A stretch of DNA of 44,679 nt, taken from CAZXCG01 sp964639205 (GTDB lineage: Bacteria > Bacillota > Clostridia > Oscillospirales > Acutalibacteraceae). Position numbers and translations under genes: made by a program. The DNA lies in contig CAZXCG010000011.1 in assembly GCA_964639205.1 (NCBI GenBank), forward strand, positions 1-44,679. The letters are read 5' to 3'. The notes under the pieces were generated by a model that made no database searches, had not been told where the DNA came from, and saw nothing but the letters and a program-made list of their open reading frames with translations. This document shows, piece after piece, positions 41,713 through 44,679 of this stretch (positions within the stretch are counted from its first letter, which is position 1; each line of letters begins with the position of its first letter).

Positions 41713-41742
41713 CAAACGGGCTGTCGTAAAACAGCCCGTTTG
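41713..41742. terminator. Hairpin between the convergent kinase and nagB genes
   Basis: A perfect 12-bp stem, CAAACGGGCTGT (41713-41724) with ACAGCCCGTTTG (41731-41742), around a 6-nt loop. T runs on both sides are modest. Position between convergent genes fits a shared terminator. Confidence 0.65.
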
Positions 41743-41769
41743 TTCTGCCCGTTTAATCGGAGCGGAATA

Positions 41770-42528
41770 TTAAAATTTTTGTATCAGCTTGGGAGCCTTT
41801 TCCTTAACTACGCTCAGCGCCGCTTCATCGGCGACGATTGTAACATCGGGGTGAAGCTGAAGAACGGAAGCCGGAACCTGAGGGGTAACCTCGCCGGTGG
41901 ACATCTTATAAATAATTTCAGCCTTATCCTTGCCCGAGGCGACAAGCAGAATCTTTTTTGCGCTCATAATGGTTTGAATACCCATAGTATAAGCTTCGGT
42001 GGGAACATCCTCCTTCTTGGCGAAGAAGCGGGTGTTTGCGTTAATTGTCATTTCCGTAAGCTTTACGCAGTGAGTCCCTCTTATGAACTCGTCGCAGGGT
42101 TCGTTAAAGCCTATATGACCGTTATGACCTATGCCCAACAGCTGAAGGTCAACGCCGCCCAGCTCCTTGACTTTTGCGTCATAGCGCGAGCATTCCGCTT
42201 CGGCGTCGGGATTGGTACCGTCGGGAATATTTGTATTGGCCGGATCGATGTTTATGTCTTTGAAAAGATTGTTGGTCATAAAGTAGGCGTAGCTCTGGTC
42301 GTTGTCTTTGGTAAGCCCGCGGTATTCGTCAAGGTTTGCTGTTTTGATTTTTGAAAAGTCAAGGTCGCCCGCACGGTATTTTGCTATCAGCTCCTTGTAT
42401 GTGCCGATAGGGCTTGAGCCCGTGGCAAGTCCGAGTACGGAATCCGGTTTAAGCGTAATTTGCGCCGCGATTATGTTTGCGGCTTTGCGGCTCATTTGTT
42501 CGTAATCCTTTGCGTAAATCAGTTTCAT
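41770..42528 (-). CDS. nagB: Glucosamine-6-phosphate deaminase
   Basis: NagB converts glucosamine 6-phosphate to fructose 6-phosphate and ammonia. The 252-residue protein has GLATGSSPIGTY, the NLDEYRGL active-site segment, and GIGHNGHIGFNEP. The ATG at 42528 lies 9 nt after GGAG; a TTG two codons earlier is too close. It follows nagA by 31 bp in the same operon. Confidence 0.97.
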   Translation of the reverse strand: MKLIYAKDYEQMSRKAANIIAAQITLKPDSVLGLATGSSPIGTYKELIAKYRAGDLDFSKIKTANLDEYRGLTKDNDQSYAYFMTNNLFKDINIDPANTNIPDGTNPDAEAECSRYDAKVKELGGVDLQLLGIGHNGHIGFNEPCDEFIRGTHCVKLTEMTINANTRFFAKKEDVPTEAYTMGIQTIMSAKKILLVASGKDKAEIIYKMSTGEVTPQVPASVLQLHPDVTIVADEAALSVVKEKAPKLIQKF

Positions 42529-42559
42529 TTTCAAAAGCTCCTTTTATTTTAATGATTTT

Positions 42560-43690
42560 TCAGACGTCAAGAATTTTACCGCTTATTATGACGGTTTTCG
42601 GCGTAAGGCTTTCGTCAAGAATTAAAATATCGGCGTCTCTGCCGGCTTCAAGAATGCCCGCTTTGTCTTCAATTCCGAGCACGCCGGCAGGGTTTACGGT
42701 TGCGGCTTTAAGAGCGCTTGCAACGGGAACGCCGAACTTCACCGCGCGGCGCACGCCCTCCGCCAGATTTGTGGTTGATCCGGCTATTGTGCCGTTGGCA
42801 AGGGTAGCCCTGCCTTCGCTTACAAATACCTTTTGACCGCCAAGCTCGTATTCGCCGTCTTCAAGACCGCACGCCTGCATAGCGTCGCTTATTATACAAA
42901 TGCGGTCGTCGCCGAAAAGCTTGAACACGCTGCGAACCGTAGCCGGGTGACTGTGAATTCCGTCGCATATAAGCTCAACGTGCTTCGCGTAGTCGGAGGC
43001 GGCGCCCACAACGCCGGGCGCGCGGTGAGAAAACGGAGGCATAGCGTTATAAAGGTGGGTAACGTGCGTTACGCCGCTCTTAAAGGCAGTGACCGCGGTG
43101 TCGTAATCCGCCTCTGTATGTGCAATGCTGACAACACAGTCCCTGCTTGCCTTTTTTATAAACTCAACAGAGCCTTCAAGCTCGGGGGCAATATCGATGA
43201 GCTTCACGTTGTTGCCGGATTTAGCGTTAACGCGGCTGAAAAATTCGTAATCCGGGTTAATAATAAACTTTTCGTTCTGTGCGCCGCGCTTGGCCTTTGA
43301 AAAGAAAGGTCCTTCCATATTGATTCCGCGGATTTTGGCGGAATTTTCGGCGGGATTTTCCATTCTGAACTTTACAGCCTCTGCAACCGCGCTCAGAGTA
43401 TCCTCGCCCAAAGACATGGTGGTTGCCGCAAAGCTGGTTACGCCCTGCTTTGCCAAATAAGCCGCGACCGTGTCAAGCGCGTCTACGGTTGCGTCGCAGC
43501 AGTCGCTTCCGTTTGCACCGTGAATATGTATGTCTACATAACCGGGGACAACATACATACCCTCGGCGTCAACAGCGCCTTCTTCGGGGGTAAAATCCGA
43601 CACTTCGGTTATTTTCCCGCCGTCAATGCGGATATTGGCTTTTACAAAGCTACCGTCCTTTAAAAAAACATTACCGTTTTTTATCTGCAT
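42560..43690 (-). CDS. nagA: N-acetylglucosamine-6-phosphate deacetylase
   Basis: NagA removes acetate from N-acetylglucosamine 6-phosphate, feeding NagB. The 376-residue amidohydrolase has HIHGANGSD, EGPFF, AHTEADY, HLYNAMPPFSHR, DGIHSHP and the catalytic-Asp ISDAM. The ATG at 43690 has GAAGGAG 8 nt upstream; the GTG at 43699 abuts that site. First gene of nagA-nagB. A clear promoter was not assigned in the 288-bp divergent spacer; a TATAAT on the minus strand is present but without a good -35. Confidence 0.97.
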   Translation of the reverse strand: MQIKNGNVFLKDGSFVKANIRIDGGKITEVSDFTPEEGAVDAEGMYVVPGYVDIHIHGANGSDCCDATVDALDTVAAYLAKQGVTSFAATTMSLGEDTLSAVAEAVKFRMENPAENSAKIRGINMEGPFFSKAKRGAQNEKFIINPDYEFFSRVNAKSGNNVKLIDIAPELEGSVEFIKKASRDCVVSIAHTEADYDTAVTAFKSGVTHVTHLYNAMPPFSHRAPGVVGAASDYAKHVELICDGIHSHPATVRSVFKLFGDDRICIISDAMQACGLEDGEYELGGQKVFVSEGRATLANGTIAGSTTNLAEGVRRAVKFGVPVASALKAATVNPAGVLGIEDKAGILEAGRDADILILDESLTPKTVIISGKILDV

Positions 43691-43885
43691 TTTGAACACT
43701 CCTTCATTATTTATATAATATTATATTTGCATAAGATGCTTTTTTGCCCCTGAGCCGATGCAGAATCGCAGTGATATGCAAAAAAATATTTACTTCCGTT
43801 TTATTATACTATGTTTCTGCGGAAAAATCCATATATTTTGCGGGAATTTTCAAAAAAATCCCCTTTATTTTTATTAAAATTAGTG

Positions 43886-43914
43886 TTGTTAAACGCGCCG
43901 GAAAATGTTATACT
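43886..43914 (+). promoter_or_regulatory. Predicted sigma-A promoter of the hemolysin III gene
   Basis: TTGTTA (43886-43891), 17-bp spacer, TATACT (43909-43914) with TG at 43906-43907 (extended -10). The leader contains a small hairpin, GCTCCG (43930-43935) with CGGAGC (43947-43952), just ahead of GGAGG. Confidence 0.7.
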
Positions 43915-43978
43915 GTCTTTAATTCAAACGCTCCGATTTATCCGGGCGGAGCTTCGCCACGGAGGTTACATTCACATT

Positions 43979-44653
43979 ATGAAAAATAAAAAAACCGTTT
44001 CCGACATACCCTTAAACAAACGCTACTCTTTGGGGGAGGAAATTTTCAGCGCGGTTACTCACGGCGTAGGCGGTCTGCTGTCTGTTGCGGGTACCGTAGT
44101 GCTTATAATATTCAGCGCCGTTTACAATGACGCGTGGGCGGTGGTCTCGTCAAGCGTTTTCGGGGCAAGTCTTATTATTCTGTACACAATGAGTACGCTG
44201 TACCATTCAATTACAAACGAAAAAGCCAAAAGATTTTTTCGAATAATGGATCATAACACAATTTTCTTTCTTATTGCCGGCACATATACTCCGCTTACAC
44301 TTGCGGTTCTGCGCGGTAGGGTCGGCTGGGTGCTTTTTTCAATTGTCTGGGGAGCCGCCGCTGTGGGCATTGTGCTTAATTCCATAGATTTGGAGCGTTT
44401 TGCGAAGCCGTCTGTTGCATGCTATATTGCAATGGGCTGGGTTATTATACTTGCTTTTAAACCCCTTATTAAAAGTATAAGCCGGCTCAGCCTGATTTTT
44501 TTGCTTGTCGGCGGGGCGTGTTATACCGTAGGGGTTATTTTTTATGCGGTAAAAAAAGTAAAATATTTTCATCCTGTTTGGCATATTTTTACCGTAGCCG
44601 GAAGCGTTTTTCACTATTTTGCGATTTTTTTGGCGCTTGTGTATCCCGTGTGA
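43979..44653 (+). CDS. Hemolysin III / PAQR family membrane protein
   Basis: The 224-residue protein has seven predicted membrane helices and the family motifs THGVGG, STLYHS, DHNTIFFLIAGTYTP and a C-terminal HPVWHIFTVAGSVFHY. The conserved Ser/His/Asp set suggests a zinc-dependent membrane hydrolase as in PAQR receptors; the hemolysin name is historical and no toxin role is implied. GGAGG lies 13 nt before the ATG, a long but usable spacing. Confidence 0.92.
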   Translation: MKNKKTVSDIPLNKRYSLGEEIFSAVTHGVGGLLSVAGTVVLIIFSAVYNDAWAVVSSSVFGASLIILYTMSTLYHSITNEKAKRFFRIMDHNTIFFLIAGTYTPLTLAVLRGRVGWVLFSIVWGAAAVGIVLNSIDLERFAKPSVACYIAMGWVIILAFKPLIKSISRLSLIFLLVGGACYTVGVIFYAVKKVKYFHPVWHIFTVAGSVFHYFAIFLALVYPV

Positions 44654-44679
44654 GCGGATATTTAAATTTTTTTAATTCT

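Noticed and set aside
3731..41757. Shared word GTTTAATCGGAGCG after dnaK (3731-3744) and before nagB (41751-41764) as a dispersed repeat
   Set aside because: Only 14 bp match and the flanks differ; not enough to call a repeat family from two copies.
43811..43978. N-terminal extension of the hemolysin III protein
   Set aside because: The extension lies across the predicted promoter and leader, and the ATG at 43979 has a GGAGG upstream.

Overview
The window looks like a chromosomal contig from an anaerobic, low-to-mid GC Firmicute of the class Clostridia, most like the Oscillospiraceae/Ruminococcaceae of animal guts. The reasons are the hrcA-grpE-dnaK-dnaJ-prmA order with a CIRCE operator, a cysteine T-box in front of cysE-cysS, a PdaB-like deacetylase, a SpoIVFB-like protease next to the paired radical-SAM genes (TIGR03960/TIGR03936 type), common TTG starts after strong Shine-Dalgarno sequences, and dockerin-bearing secreted proteins. 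Three runs of exactly 100 N (1300-1399, 24108-24207, 28591-28690) are scaffold gaps of unknown true length. No rRNA, tRNA, insertion sequence, prophage or CRISPR array was seen.

Layout. 1-5956: heat-shock operon under CIRCE, ending in the L11 methyltransferase gene. 6052-8901: an acidic-tailed membrane protein, an Mrp-type Fe-S carrier, a MIF/tautomerase homologue and trmB. 8928-14491: a lipoprotein with FG-GAP-like repeats, a two-component system, a DUF1385 membrane protein and prmC. 14600-18282: recA-recX-rimO-pgsA. 18301-20758: T-box-controlled cysE-cysS. 20941-26755: surface and secreted proteins, namely a small sortase-signal protein, a very large multi-domain sialidase and a PdaB-like deacetylase. 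26953-28851 (minus): a lipoprotein cyclophilin followed by a HAD phosphatase. 28994-34588: one promoter drives two LRR-dockerin secreted proteins followed by an overlapping set of HPr-kinase-like, PqqD-like, S24/S26 peptidase-like, HAD and ABC-exporter genes. 34683-39242: SpoIVFA-position protein, M50 protease, radical-SAM pair and a GpsA-type dehydrogenase. 39286-41654: a second two-component system preceded by four 11-bp direct repeats. 41770-43690 (minus): nagA-nagB. 43979-44653: a hemolysin III/PAQR protein.

How it fits together. Most of the window is housekeeping: proteostasis, translation-factor methylation, DNA repair and cysteine supply. The accessory part points to life on host or plant glycans: a secreted sialidase with carbohydrate-binding domains and a dockerin, two further dockerin proteins, and N-acetylglucosamine catabolism by NagA and NagB. 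The best candidate for an undescribed system is the 29116-34588 operon. It couples dockerin-bearing LRR proteins to a kinase, a peptide-binding PqqD-like protein, a peptidase, a phosphatase and an exporter, which is a RiPP-like or protein-modification-and-export module with no recognised name or product. The second is a sialidase whose dockerin lies inside the catalytic beta-propeller rather than at an end.
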